The position numbers and the translations under genes are program-made. A stretch of 64,000 nucleotides of DNA from Secundilactobacillus silagincola (GTDB lineage Bacteria; Bacillota; Bacilli; Lactobacillales; Lactobacillaceae): assembly GCF_002583405.1 (NCBI RefSeq), contig NZ_BCMJ01000005.1, positions 124,001 through 188,000 of the forward strand, in the 5' to 3' direction. The first letter of the stretch is position 1. Every line of letters starts with the position of its first letter. The notes beneath the pieces are model-generated. The model was not told the DNA's origin. It saw only the letters and a list, made by a program, of their open reading frames with translations, and made no database searches. Below are positions 47,091 to 56,578 of the stretch, in pieces.

Positions 47091-48110
47091 TTATTGTATA
47101 TCTGAATGAATCATTTTCACACTGTCACGAACAATCAGTTCTAATGGCAACTGCTTATCCTGATGGGCTAACCTAGGATTATTGAGTCGCTCAATCAATA
47201 GATCTGTGGCAACTTGTCCCATCTCAAAGGCTGGCTGATGAATCGATGTTAGCTTGGGGGTAATAAAGTTAGCGAGATCGATATCATCATAGCCCATGAT
47301 TGACAGATCGTCCGGAATTTTTAATCCCCGTTCTTGAACGCCACGATATAATCCAATCGCCATTTCATCGTTAATCGAGAAAACTGCCGTTGCATTTTTA
47401 GCGAGAACGTCTGCCGTAGCCTGATACCCGCCCAACTTGGTCATGGAAGATTGAATAACCATGTCATCCGACAGGGTTAACCGATACTTCGCCATTCCTG
47501 CTCTAAAACCCGCAATTCGCTGCTGAATATTATGGGTAATGTTTTCGCCAACAAGTAACGCAATTCGACGGTGACCCCTCGACAGCAAATAATTTGCAGC
47601 CATCTGACCACCTTTATAGTCATCAACCCAAACACGATCGCCAATCTGAGCGTCGTTTTGATCAAACAGTAAATAGGGAATCCCGTTTCGTGTCAAAATT
47701 CGATCAATGTCGTTAGCATCTAAAGTTGCGCTGGCAATAATCAACCCATTAGCTGCTCGTTTGATCAATTCTTCAATATACATACTTTGTAACTTCTGAT
47801 TTTGATTGGCATCAAAAATAATCGGTACAAAATGATGTAATTGTGCCGCCTGTTGAATTCCCTTAATGAACATACTAAAAAAGGGATTAGCTAAGTTGGG
47901 AACTAAAACACCAATTGTTTGAGTAGAACCCATAATCAAATTACGGGCATTATAGTCAGGCACATACCCCATTTTTTTTTGCAGTTTAAGTACGCGGTCC
48001 TTAGTATCACTGCTAAATCGTTCGCCCTTACCATTTAAAATTTGCGAAACAGTCGTTACTGATACGCCTGCAGCTTCGGCTAAATCCCTAATTGTCACTT
48101 TTTGCGCCAC
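47091..48110 (-). CDS. LacI family transcriptional regulator
   Basis: This 339-residue repressor has an N-terminal LacI helix-turn-helix (VTIRDLAEAAGVSVTTVSQILNG, 5-27) with hinge region, followed by a periplasmic-binding-protein-like sensor domain (TIGVLVPNLANPFFS, then FDQNDAQIG, DDYKGGQMAANYL and MGYDDIDLANFITPKLTSI). The sequence resembles the RbsR/PurR group, but no ribose or purine genes are beside it, so the target is unknown. The start is GTG with GAGG about 5 bases upstream. It lies downstream of the aldo/keto reductase gene after a hairpin. Confidence 0.92.
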   Translation of the reverse strand: MAQKVTIRDLAEAAGVSVTTVSQILNGKGERFSSDTKDRVLKLQKKMGYVPDYNARNLIMGSTQTIGVLVPNLANPFFSMFIKGIQQAAQLHHFVPIIFDANQNQKLQSMYIEELIKRAANGLIIASATLDANDIDRILTRNGIPYLLFDQNDAQIGDRVWVDDYKGGQMAANYLLSRGHRRIALLVGENITHNIQQRIAGFRAGMAKYRLTLSDDMVIQSSMTKLGGYQATADVLAKNATAVFSINDEMAIGLYRGVQERGLKIPDDLSIMGYDDIDLANFITPKLTSIHQPAFEMGQVATDLLIERLNNPRLAHQDKQLPLELIVRDSVKMIHSDIQ

Positions 48111-48191
48111 GATTTCCTCCTCATTGCAATCTGGTTGGATTGAAGCATCCCTCGCTTACTCAGATTGTCACGGTAACACTATGTACTAAAT

Positions 48192-48222
48192 CCCCCATTT
48201 CAAATTGGTTTGGAATGAGGGG
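48192..48222 (-). terminator. Hairpin after the aldo/keto reductase gene
   Basis: CCCCCATTTCAAA (48192-48204) and TTTGGAATGAGGGG (48209-48222) form an imperfect stem with a 4-base loop, 13 bases after the reductase stop. The T-run is weak. It resembles the terminator at 20033-20076 in its CCCCCAT/ATG(A)GGGG core. Confidence 0.6.
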
Positions 48223-48234
48223 TAAATGATGCAA

Positions 48235-49230
48235 TTAACCTTTAATGATTGAATCAATTTTTGCCAATTCATCAGCCGAAAAACGAATGTTTTGTACGGC
48301 TTTTAAGTTATCTTCCAAGTGAGAGACCTTTGACGCACCAGTGACAACGCTCACCACTACAGGATCCTTCAATAACCAGGCTAACGCCATCTGAGCCATT
48401 GTTTGATCCCGATTCTTGGCAATTTCGTTCAACTGATTTAGCTTCTCTGCTAACTTTGCCCGGCCCTGATCCATCACTTCTGTACTGCTCCAGTGAATCT
48501 GGAATTCTTCAGGAATACCACCTAAATATCGGTTAGTCAGCAATCCTTCAGCTAAAGGACCATACGCAACCATACCAAGATTATTTTCCTTCAAAGTGTC
48601 TAAAACACCGTCGTCTTCAACTTCTCGATTAAGCATGTTGTACGATAATTGATTAACGACAAATGGTGTGTGTAATTCCTTAAAGGTTTTCATAATCGCT
48701 TTCGTTTGCGCATCGTTATAGTTTGAAATACCAATGTAAAGCGCCTTACCAGACCGAACGATGCTGTCTAATGCTTCAGCAGTTTCGGCTGGATCCGTGT
48801 TAGGGTCAAACCGGTGACTGTAAAAAACGTCCACGTAGTCCAAGCCCATTCGTTTCAAACTACCATCAATGGCGTTGATCAGCGTCTTGCGAGAACTCAT
48901 CTCACCGTACGGCCCTGGCCACATGTGAAAGCCGGCTTTCGTCGTAATCACCAGTTCATCACGGTAAGGCTTCAAATTAGCCTGGTAAACTTGGCCAAAT
49001 AAGCGTTCAGCAGCTCCTGATCCAGGGCCATAGTTGTAGGCCAAATCAAAACTAAAAATACCACTGTCAAATGCTTTTAAAATAATCTTTTCACTGTCAG
49101 AATAATTGGCTTCATCACCAAAACTGTGCCACATGCCAAATGACACGGCGGGTAACTGTAACCCTTTATTCCCAGCACGACGAACGGGCATCCGGCCGTC
49201 GTAACGATTTTCATCCGCTGCATACATCAT
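48235..49230 (-). CDS. Aldo/keto reductase (YghZ/L-glyceraldehyde 3-phosphate reductase-like)
   Basis: This 331-residue NADPH-dependent oxidoreductase has the catalytic tetrad: Asp/Tyr in FDLAYNYGPGSGAAE near 59-63, Lys in VITTKAGF near 93 and His in FYSHRFD near 134. It also has the C-terminal cofactor region VVSVVTGASKVSHLEDNL. The N terminus and length match the YghZ (AKR14)/Kv-beta-like group, whose members reduce L-glyceraldehyde 3-phosphate or methylglyoxal. The physiological substrate is unknown. Two ATG codons lie in tandem; the first at 49230 is 7 bases after AAGGAG. It lies between murQ and the LacI gene. Confidence 0.92.
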   Translation of the reverse strand: MMYAADENRYDGRMPVRRAGNKGLQLPAVSFGMWHSFGDEANYSDSEKIILKAFDSGIFSFDLAYNYGPGSGAAERLFGQVYQANLKPYRDELVITTKAGFHMWPGPYGEMSSRKTLINAIDGSLKRMGLDYVDVFYSHRFDPNTDPAETAEALDSIVRSGKALYIGISNYNDAQTKAIMKTFKELHTPFVVNQLSYNMLNREVEDDGVLDTLKENNLGMVAYGPLAEGLLTNRYLGGIPEEFQIHWSSTEVMDQGRAKLAEKLNQLNEIAKNRDQTMAQMALAWLLKDPVVVSVVTGASKVSHLEDNLKAVQNIRFSADELAKIDSIIKG

Positions 49231-49346
49231 AATGATTCTCCTTCTCTCGTGATTGGTACATATCAATTTTAAAAGGAGAATGACACCCGGTCAAGTGGAA
49301 AAGGATGTGAATATGTTAGCAACGTCGGCATTTTGCCTTTAATTAT

Positions 49347-50252
49347 TTAAGACTGCAAACTAAGCTTCACGGCATCACTGACGTGGCCGCCAGCTTGTTT
49401 CAATAGTGCCTTGGCTTCAGCAATCGTTCCCTTGGTTTCAATCAGTAAAATAGCCAAAGGAACGTTGTTATCTGCACGGTCCAATGCCCTCTCAGCGGCT
49501 AAAGTCGAGGTTTGAGTAGCAGCTGCGATAATCCGTTTAGCCCGCCGATTCGTTTTTTCGTTAGTGGGTACCACATTAATCATAAGGTTTTGATAAACCT
49601 TACCTGACCGGATCATGATACCGCTAGAAACCATGTTTAACACCATCTTTTGAGAAGTCCCGGCTTTCATGAGGGTTGCACCAGTAATCACTTCCGGTCC
49701 TACGATTGGACAAATTGCAACGTCGGCATTCTTCTCTAGAGGGCTGTCAGTCACACAAGCTACCGCGATAGCTAAAGCACCAACTTGTTTTGCATAGTGC
49801 AACGCCGCTACCGTGTACGGCGTCGCACCACTAGCGGCAATACCGATCACGATATCTTTTTTATTTAAGTTGACCTTTTGCAAATCAACTTCAGCTGATT
49901 CAGCTGAGTCTTCCACCCCTTCCAACGTATGGAACATGGCTTCTGGCCCACCAGCAATGATGCCAAAAGTTTGGGACTCTTCCAGTCCGTACGTTGGTCT
50001 TAATTCAGTGGCATCCAGTACACCGAGTCGCCCAGATGTCCCTGCACCGATATAGATCAACCGGCCACCTGCATCAAAACGTTTCGTCGCTAAATTAATG
50101 GCCTCCGAGATTTGTGGCAACTGTTTTTGAACTGACCGTGCAACGCGCTGATCCTCACGGTTAATAATCTCCACCATATCATCAGTATCAACCTGATCAA
50201 TATGAGTAGAGTGGCGATTACGCTGCTCGGTTAGTAAATCTTCAAAATTCAT
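49347..50252 (-). CDS. murQ: N-acetylmuramic acid 6-phosphate etherase
   Basis: MurQ cleaves the lactyl ether of MurNAc 6-phosphate to give GlcNAc 6-phosphate, a step in wall-sugar recycling. The 301-residue protein has the SIS domain (GRLIYIGAGTSGRLGVLDATELRPTYG near 58-84, then IGIAASGATPYT), the TEKTNRRAKRI-like NEKTNRRAKRI motif and a C-terminal UBA-like helical part. The ATG at 50252 has GGAGG 7-8 bases upstream. No murP transporter or murR is next to it. It fits the wall-recycling theme of the neighbouring region. Confidence 0.96.
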   Translation of the reverse strand: MNFEDLLTEQRNRHSTHIDQVDTDDMVEIINREDQRVARSVQKQLPQISEAINLATKRFDAGGRLIYIGAGTSGRLGVLDATELRPTYGLEESQTFGIIAGGPEAMFHTLEGVEDSAESAEVDLQKVNLNKKDIVIGIAASGATPYTVAALHYAKQVGALAIAVACVTDSPLEKNADVAICPIVGPEVITGATLMKAGTSQKMVLNMVSSGIMIRSGKVYQNLMINVVPTNEKTNRRAKRIIAAATQTSTLAAERALDRADNNVPLAILLIETKGTIAEAKALLKQAGGHVSDAVKLSLQS

Positions 50253-50346
50253 TTCAAATCCTCCATTTTCATAAACCACCCCTGATTTGGAAAGAGGCCA
50301 TTTTTATTTGTTATCGCTTTCATCCCTTACTAACAGGTATATCATG

Positions 50347-50407
50347 TTTCAATGAAAATTTCAATTCAATTTAAAGATGAAGAAGATATTTTCAGCTTTC
50401 ATTGAAA
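50347..50407. promoter_or_regulatory. Two TTTCAWTGAAA palindromes upstream of murQ
   Basis: TTTCAATGAAA (50347-50357) and TTTCATTGAAA (50397-50407) are 11-base palindromes whose centres are 50 bases apart, about five helical turns. They lie 95-155 bases before the murQ start. An RpiR-type (MurR-like) repressor is a natural candidate, by inference only. Confidence 0.55.
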
Positions 50408-50474
50408 ATTTTTAGTTTAGTAAGGAAGTTAATTTGAAAGCCTTACACAGTTCAAAGAGATCTTGGAACACAAA

Positions 50475-50504
50475 TAAGCGTCATCCCAATAACTGGGACA
50501 ACGC
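50475..50504 (-). terminator. Hairpin after the OppA-type gene
   Basis: GCGT..TCCCA pairs with TGGGA..ACGC around a 5-base loop, with two internal mismatches, 27 bases after the oppA-like stop. The T-run is weak (CTTATTTG on the minus strand). Confidence 0.6.
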
Positions 50505-50530
50505 CTGTTCGTGTAACCATTTAAAATTAA

Positions 50531-52177
50531 TTATTTAGTGATATAAATATCCTTCAAACCTCGACTCATCCCGGCTGGATTCCAAACGTAACCGTGAACG
50601 TTTGGCCGCCATAGCTCTGTTGTGGATGGCTGATACAATGGAATGACCCCTTGATCCTTCATCAGAACCTTTTCAGCGCCAACTAGGTCTTCATATCGGC
50701 GTTGCTGATCATTAGCATCCGTTGTTTGAGAAGCATCAATCAATTTGTCGAATTCACTGTTGGACCATTTGCCATTGTTTGTCGGATTATTGGATTCCTG
50801 TAAACTCAAGAAATTAATTGGGTCTGCAAAATCAGCACCCCACATCGACACAACTAAGTCAAAATTACCGTTTGAAGAACGTGCTAAACGATTCTTGTAA
50901 GGCACATTATCAATGTTGACTGTCAGGCCTGGCAGTTTCTGGAATTGATCTTGGAGATATTGCGTCGTGGTTTTCGCCTGGTCGGTATCATCGCTCAATA
51001 ATGTCAAAGTCAGCTTCTTTTCGCCCACTTCTTTCATCCCTTGAGCCCAAAGTTTCTTGGCATTACTTGAATCATAAGTAACGCCGGATTTAACGTAGGC
51101 ATCCGTTGCGAAGTCCGCCTTAGTCTTGGGATTGCGACTGAGATTAGTCGACACAAACCCCTTAGGTGCAGTGGAACCATCGCGCAAGACCTTAGTTGCT
51201 AACGCCTGTTTATTCACGATTTGAGAAAGTGCTTGGCGAATTTTAACGTTTCTCAACGCTTTATTGCGCTTTTGATTCATCTGCAGATACATCATTGAGC
51301 CGCCTTCAAACTTCTGGAAGCCCTTATTACTCTGATAATTAGCTACTTGAGTTCCTGACAACGGTGTCACATCAAGCTTATTTTGATTATATAAGTTTAA
51401 TCCCGTGCTTGGGCTCTTCACTACTTGGTACTTGATCTGACTCAAATGAACGTGCTTTTTATCCCAATAATTAGGATTTTTCTTCAAATCCCACGTATTA
51501 TTCGTCCCGTTCCAACCGGCCACTTTAAATGGCCCGTTGTTAGACACATCCTGACTATTATTGCCATATTGTTTACCATATTTTTCAACGGCTGACTGCT
51601 CTTCAGGGAAAAACGTTGGGAACGCTAGCAGCAACTTAAAGTAAGGTACCGGCCGGCTTAGTGTCACAACCAGCTTATCCTTACTTGGTGCAGCGACCCC
51701 TAACGTATTGGGGCTCATCTTCCCCTTTTGAATGGCACTAAAATTTTTAATGCCATCAAACAAATAACTGTAATTGGCCGCCGTCTTTGGATCAGCGGTT
51801 CTACGCCAGGAATAAACAAAGTCCTGTGCTGTTACGGGTTTGCCATCACTCCACTTATCGTCTGAACGAAGATTGAAGGTGTAAGTCAAACCATCCTTTG
51901 AAACTTGGGTTTTAGTTGCCAAGGCATTCTCAATTTTTGAATGCTGCCCTAATCGATATAACCCTTCGTTTGTTGCATACAAAGCCGTCAAACTCACTGA
52001 TTCTGATGCAGCAGAGTTATCCAGTGTTGAGATGGTATCTGTGGTACTAAGATTTAAAACCTGCTTATCAGCCATTTGCTGACTACTACCGTTACTAGAT
52101 TTGGATTGACCGCAAGCCACTAGCGTAAACGCTAAAGCAATACTGCCGATACCCACTAGGATTTTTTTGAAAGTCAT
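50531..52177 (-). CDS. Peptide ABC transporter substrate-binding lipoprotein (OppA-type)
   Basis: This 548-residue exported protein has a lipoprotein signal (KKILVGIGSIALAFTLVAC) with the lipobox LVAC ending at Cys22. The mature part is a family 5 extracellular solute-binding protein (LNLSTTDTISTLDNSAASESV...NEGLYR, WSDGKPVTAQDFVYSWRR, NNGPFKVAGWNG). It binds oligopeptides. No permease or ATPase gene is adjacent, so it must share another Opp transporter, as orphan OppA paralogues do. The location beside murQ makes murein peptides one possible cargo, which is speculation. Confidence 0.93.
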   Translation of the reverse strand: MTFKKILVGIGSIALAFTLVACGQSKSSNGSSQQMADKQVLNLSTTDTISTLDNSAASESVSLTALYATNEGLYRLGQHSKIENALATKTQVSKDGLTYTFNLRSDDKWSDGKPVTAQDFVYSWRRTADPKTAANYSYLFDGIKNFSAIQKGKMSPNTLGVAAPSKDKLVVTLSRPVPYFKLLLAFPTFFPEEQSAVEKYGKQYGNNSQDVSNNGPFKVAGWNGTNNTWDLKKNPNYWDKKHVHLSQIKYQVVKSPSTGLNLYNQNKLDVTPLSGTQVANYQSNKGFQKFEGGSMMYLQMNQKRNKALRNVKIRQALSQIVNKQALATKVLRDGSTAPKGFVSTNLSRNPKTKADFATDAYVKSGVTYDSSNAKKLWAQGMKEVGEKKLTLTLLSDDTDQAKTTTQYLQDQFQKLPGLTVNIDNVPYKNRLARSSNGNFDLVVSMWGADFADPINFLSLQESNNPTNNGKWSNSEFDKLIDASQTTDANDQQRRYEDLVGAEKVLMKDQGVIPLYQPSTTELWRPNVHGYVWNPAGMSRGLKDIYITK

Positions 52178-52218
52178 ACTATTTTGCTCTCCATCTCTAA
52201 TTGAAATTGTTTCAGGCC

Positions 52219-52262
52219 CAAAAATACTATCTGAACGATGATTTTATCCAGATAGTATCTTT
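52219..52262 (-). terminator. Terminator after prs
   Basis: ATACTATCTG (52224-52233) pairs perfectly with CAGATAGTAT (52249-52258) around a 15-base loop, and AAAA on the left gives a T-run on the minus strand. Confidence 0.85.
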
Positions 52263-52289
52263 GAGTGACATTTAATAATGAACTAACTT

Positions 52290-53252
52290 CTAACGAATAA
52301 ACAACTGGCCAACACTTTGTTCGGAATAGATCCGTCGAATAGCTTGACCCATTAGATTACCAACTGAAATGATTTCTAGTTTATCAAACTGCTTAGACTC
52401 AGGCATTTGAATCGAATCGGTTACAATCACTTTCTTCAGTGGTGAATTTTTCATTTGTGTCACCGCATTCTTACTAAATACTGGATGGGTGGCAACAGCA
52501 TATACGTCTTTTGCACCAGCGTTTTTCAAGGTTTGTGCCGAAATAGATATCCGCACAGCTGTATCAATAATGTCATCTACCAAAATGGCGTTCTTTCCAT
52601 CAACGGAACCAATCACAGCATCTGCAGAAGTCGTTGACTTATCAGGATCCCGATTATCAATAATTGCTAATGGTGTCTGCAAAAGATCCGCCATCCGTCG
52701 TGCCTTTGAAACCCCTGCATGATCAGGTGAAACCACTACCAGATTATCCGTCAAACCATGGTCAATAAAATAACCTGCTAATAACGGTGTTGCTTCCAAG
52801 TGATCCATCGGAATATCAAAGAAGCCTTGCAACTGCGCAGCATGCAGGTCAAGGGTCACTACCCGATCAACACCATCATCTTCCAATAACGATGCAATCA
52901 GTTTAGCCGTGATGGGTTCGCGAGACCGTGCTTTACGATCGGCACGAGAATACCCGTAGTAGGGGATAACAACCGTAATGGAATGTGCACTGGCACGACG
53001 AACAGCATCCACCATAATCATTAATTCCATCAACATGGTATTAACGGGATCTGAAACTGATTGAATCAAGAAAATGTCATCGCCACGAATACTTTCATCC
53101 ACCGTAATCGCAATTTCACCATCACTAAAATGCTTAATTGTTGCCTTTCCCAGTTCGACTCCAGCAGCTGCAGCAATTTTTTCTGCAAGTGGTCGGTTTG
53201 AATTTAACGCAAACATCTTCAATGGATGTTTAGTTTCACTTTGATTTGACAT
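52290..53252 (-). CDS. prs: Ribose-phosphate pyrophosphokinase, divergent paralogue
   Basis: Prs makes PRPP from ribose 5-phosphate and ATP. The 320 residues have the subunit core FSDGEI, the flexible loop [13 protein letters not shown] (106-118), [14 protein letters not shown] and SPDHAG. The PRPP-binding loop, normally DDxIDTAGT, reads DDIIDTAVR (226-234): Gly to Val and Thr to Arg. Lactobacilli often carry two prs genes, and this looks like the divergent copy; the standard gene would be elsewhere. GGAGG precedes the ATG. It has its own promoter overlapping the end of recD2. Activity or allosteric behaviour may differ from the usual enzyme. Confidence 0.92.
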   Translation of the reverse strand: MSNQSETKHPLKMFALNSNRPLAEKIAAAAGVELGKATIKHFSDGEIAITVDESIRGDDIFLIQSVSDPVNTMLMELMIMVDAVRRASAHSITVVIPYYGYSRADRKARSREPITAKLIASLLEDDGVDRVVTLDLHAAQLQGFFDIPMDHLEATPLLAGYFIDHGLTDNLVVVSPDHAGVSKARRMADLLQTPLAIIDNRDPDKSTTSADAVIGSVDGKNAILVDDIIDTAVRISISAQTLKNAGAKDVYAVATHPVFSKNAVTQMKNSPLKKVIVTDSIQMPESKQFDKLEIISVGNLMGQAIRRIYSEQSVGQLFIR

Positions 53253-53297
53253 GTTTTTCCTCCACGATTCGTATTATCGACAAAACTACTTAACCAA

Positions 53298-53326
53298 ATA
53301 GTACACTATCACTATTTGTTAGTAAA
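53298..53326 (-). promoter_or_regulatory. Promoter of prs
   Basis: On the minus strand, -35 TTTACT (53321-53326), a 17-base spacer and -10 TACTAT (53298-53303). It overlaps the last codons of recD2, and the CAAATAGT/ACTATTTG repeat spans it (53295-53318). Confidence 0.65.
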
Positions 53327-55828
53327 CGATTTTGGCGTGACTTTTCCCATTCCAATCATTGGATCGATTTGCCCGCTGCTAACCAATGACATGGTTAAGA
53401 TACCATCGTTTAAAAGCTTCGATTCATCTTCCACTGCTGATGACTCCGCTTCAGGCGCCAACGTCTTTTTGACTGGTTGCTCCTGAGACTTTGGCTGACT
53501 CTCTTTTGGCGCATCTCGTTGTTCTACAACCGATGCCTGAACTTCGCTGATGGTAACCGTCAGCCGATCCACTAGCGCCGTATTTCGATTAACAGATTGC
53601 CGCTTAACACTTTGTTCAAAGGCCGACTGTTCTCCCAGTAGAATCAAAGTTGATTTCGCTCGGGTAATCGCCGTATATAACAGATTACGTTGCAACATCC
53701 GTGAATATTGCATGACCATGGGTAGAATCACCATTTTGAATTGACTGCCTTGTGCCTTATGAATCGACGTACAGTAAGCTAAAGTCAGTTTATCCCATTC
53801 ATTGCGTGGATAAGTCACTTCCGTTTGGTCAAAGGCCACGGTGAGCTTATCGACCTTATCCGAATTACCCTTGGCTTTAGCAAAAGTAATCCCAACAATT
53901 GAACCAATATCACCGTTAAAAACGTTATTTTCTGGACTGTTGACTAGGTGCAGCACCTTGTCGCCAATGCGAAACTTTTCACGGCGGAATTCAACTTCTT
54001 TTTTGCGAGTGTCACTCAACGGATTCATAATATCTTGAATAATGGTATTTAACCGTGTTACGCCTGCTGGGCCACGATACATTGGCGCCAATACTTGAAA
54101 ATCATCCGCAGAAAAGCCGCGTTCTTTAGCTTTACCCACAATTTGTTCGATAACTGAAGGCATCTGATAAGCGTTACAACGAATAAACGATCGGTCAGCC
54201 TTATTTTGCGTAAAATCAGCTGGCAACCTTCCCATTTTAACCTCGTGAGCTAAGGGAATAATCGACGAATCATCGTCTTGCCGGTAAATCGTGCTCAACT
54301 CCATGGCCTTAATGCGATGACTACTCAGCAAATCAAAGAATACCTGTCCTGGACCAACTGATGGTAGCTGATCCTTATCGCCGACCAAAACCACCTGCAT
54401 TGAATCCGGAATGGCCCGAAGCAGTGTCCGAAACAAGTAAATATCGACCATGGACATTTCATCTACGATCAATAGGGAACCTTCCAAGTCTTTAGCAGTC
54501 ACATCATCGTTATTCTCACGGCCTGTAAGCCCTAATAATCGGTGAATCGTGCTGGCTGGCAACCCTGTTGTTTCACTCATGCGCTTAGCTGCCCGTCCGG
54601 TTGGAGCTGCAAGTAAGATTGGGAAAGGCTTATCCTTATACTGATTAATGTCTAATGATAGCTCATGTAACTTAGCATATAAATTGACAATACCGTTGAT
54701 AATCGTGGTTTTCCCCGTTCCGGGACCACCGGTTAACAAGAAAACATGGGACTGAATCGCTGATAAAATTGCCGATTCTTGGGAGTCATCGTAGCTGATT
54801 CCCAGATTCCGTTCGACTACGCGAATTTGTTTTTCAATGACATCGTCATCAAAAGTGGTCAAGTCAGAAGCCTGCAAAATTCGGTTAAGGTGCTCAGCTG
54901 CTTGCCATTCGGCATCGTAAAGCCCCTTTAAAAAGATGCGGTCTCCTTCACCAACCACTTTTTTGGCTTTACCTAACTCAATGAGCTGATCCGCAATAAG
55001 CTGAGGATCAATCGATTCATTGCGACTTTCCTGGAGAAGTCGAATCGTACCGTTAAGGAGCGGTTCAGCACTTGTAAACGTGTTGCCATCAGACATAGCA
55101 AGCTCACCCAAGGTTTGCAGTAACCCAGCCTGAATCCGTTGGGGTGATTGGGTACCAATCCCAAGTTGTTCAGCAATCTGATCGGCACGTTTGAAACTCA
55201 CACCATTGATATCCTCGACTAATTGGTAAGGATTTTCCTGAATCACCTGTAAAGTTTTTTCCTTATACCGTTCAAAAATAGCACTAGCCAGCCGACTGCC
55301 GAATCCATAGCCATTAAGACCAATAATAATTTGTTCAACCCCATTATTGCTGGATAGATTATCAATTAAAGTCTGCTTTACCTCCGTTTTCAAATTAAGC
55401 GGATCTAACACAGACGGATCCTGATTAATCTGATCAATGGCGGTCAACCCAAGTAGTGCAACAATCTTTTCAGCGGTTTTCTTCCCTAAGCCTGGAAAGT
55501 CATCTCCTGAAAGATATTGGATAATGCCTTCTTTGGTGGTCGGTGCCTCGTTTTGGTAATTATCAGCTTGAAATTGCTGCCCGTACTTGGGATGGTCAAC
55601 TAACTTACCAAAGAAACGATACGGCATTTCCTCAGCAACCTCAGCAAAATTACCGGTCACCACGATTTCATCACCGTGCCAGTTCAGGTTAGTAGCTGAT
55701 ACCTTTACCAAGAGTACTTTATAAAAACTGTCCGGACTTTCAAAAAAGGTCGCTGCCACTGTGCCAACAATGTAGGACTGCTGTGGCTGTTGCTCTGCAT
55801 CAAACAAATTTATATTTTCATTCGCCAT
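53312..55828 (-). CDS. recD2: ATP-dependent RecD2-like DNA helicase
   Basis: RecD2 is a 5'-3' superfamily 1B helicase found in bacteria lacking RecBC; it takes part in repair and replication-fork progress. The 838-residue protein has the long N-terminal domain typical of RecD2 (about 1-330, with helix-hairpin-helix-like GLGKKTAEKIVALLGL). The helicase core then shows Walker A LLTGGPGTGKTT near 365, Walker B LLIVDEMSMVD, VGDKDQLPSVGPG, TIYRQ and motif VI YTAITRAKSTLILLG. The C-terminal tail is Glu/Lys/Pro-rich and low in complexity. GGGGTGG precedes the ATG. The TPR gene lies just upstream. Confidence 0.96.
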   Translation of the reverse strand: MANENINLFDAEQQPQQSYIVGTVAATFFESPDSFYKVLLVKVSATNLNWHGDEIVVTGNFAEVAEEMPYRFFGKLVDHPKYGQQFQADNYQNEAPTTKEGIIQYLSGDDFPGLGKKTAEKIVALLGLTAIDQINQDPSVLDPLNLKTEVKQTLIDNLSSNNGVEQIIIGLNGYGFGSRLASAIFERYKEKTLQVIQENPYQLVEDINGVSFKRADQIAEQLGIGTQSPQRIQAGLLQTLGELAMSDGNTFTSAEPLLNGTIRLLQESRNESIDPQLIADQLIELGKAKKVVGEGDRIFLKGLYDAEWQAAEHLNRILQASDLTTFDDDVIEKQIRVVERNLGISYDDSQESAILSAIQSHVFLLTGGPGTGKTTIINGIVNLYAKLHELSLDINQYKDKPFPILLAAPTGRAAKRMSETTGLPASTIHRLLGLTGRENNDDVTAKDLEGSLLIVDEMSMVDIYLFRTLLRAIPDSMQVVLVGDKDQLPSVGPGQVFFDLLSSHRIKAMELSTIYRQDDDSSIIPLAHEVKMGRLPADFTQNKADRSFIRCNAYQMPSVIEQIVGKAKERGFSADDFQVLAPMYRGPAGVTRLNTIIQDIMNPLSDTRKKEVEFRREKFRIGDKVLHLVNSPENNVFNGDIGSIVGITFAKAKGNSDKVDKLTVAFDQTEVTYPRNEWDKLTLAYCTSIHKAQGSQFKMVILPMVMQYSRMLQRNLLYTAITRAKSTLILLGEQSAFEQSVKRQSVNRNTALVDRLTVTISEVQASVVEQRDAPKESQPKSQEQPVKKTLAPEAESSAVEDESKLLNDGILTMSLVSSGQIDPMIGMGKVTPKSFTNK

Positions 55829-55849
55829 TCAGTCCACCCCACTTTCAGC

Positions 55850-56566
55850 TTACTGCTTTGATTGGTCATCTTTCTTCTTAGTTAACACGGCTTGAATATC
55901 AGCCAACCGCGACTGACCATTTTCATAATACTTAGGGTCTAGCTGCTTGGCTTGCTCAAAGTATTCCGTCGCGTCCTCACCCATTACAACGGCGGCAATG
56001 CCCCGGTCGAACTGCGCGTGGCCATTCTTGGGATCGCTTGCCAGAGTTTTGTCATAGTACTTAGCGGCATCCTTAAAACTACCCACTGCTAGTAGATTAT
56101 CCGCAATTAACTGGTTAACTTGTGGATCCTGCTGATGATTCTCCGCAGCTGTCAATGCGAATACCAGCGCTGTTTTATGGTCATTATTCCCCATATAACT
56201 CTGTGCCAGCATTAAATAAGCATCGCTTTTAAGTTTACTATCTTTAACCTTATTAAACTGTTCAATCGCCTTTTGGTATTCACCGGCTTCATAATAGACG
56301 TTTCCTAAGCCATACGTTAACGTATCCTTAGCAGCACGACTCTTATCAGCGAATAATCCCAACGCTTTCATCATGAGTTCCTCGGCTTGAGCATAACTCT
56401 TAAGGTTGACTAATAACGCCCCAAGATCGTAGTAAGTATGGTAGTTGTCCGGGTCGTCATCAATTTCTTGGATCAATCGATGTAATAACTGTTCTGATTC
56501 TTTTTGTTTTGCATCTCGCTCTGCTTTTTTTTGAGCAGCTTCTGTTTGGTTATTCGTTTCGGTCAT
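55850..56566 (-). CDS. Tetratricopeptide repeat protein
   Basis: This 238-residue cytoplasmic protein has a charged N-terminal coiled stretch (TEAAQKKAERDAKQKESEQLLHR). About five TPR units follow, for example YHTYYDLGALLVNLKSYAQAEELMMKALGLFAD, YGLGNVYYEAGEYQKAIEQFNKV and AKYYDKTLASDPKNGHAQFDRG. TPR proteins are scaffolds for protein contacts; no partner is evident. It lies 21 bases upstream of recD2 and 12 bases after the phosphatase gene, so the three are probably co-transcribed. Confidence 0.92.
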   Translation of the reverse strand: MTETNNQTEAAQKKAERDAKQKESEQLLHRLIQEIDDDPDNYHTYYDLGALLVNLKSYAQAEELMMKALGLFADKSRAAKDTLTYGLGNVYYEAGEYQKAIEQFNKVKDSKLKSDAYLMLAQSYMGNNDHKTALVFALTAAENHQQDPQVNQLIADNLLAVGSFKDAAKYYDKTLASDPKNGHAQFDRGIAAVVMGEDATEYFEQAKQLDPKYYENGQSRLADIQAVLTKKKDDQSKQ

Positions 56567-56578
56567 AGTGTCGCCTCT

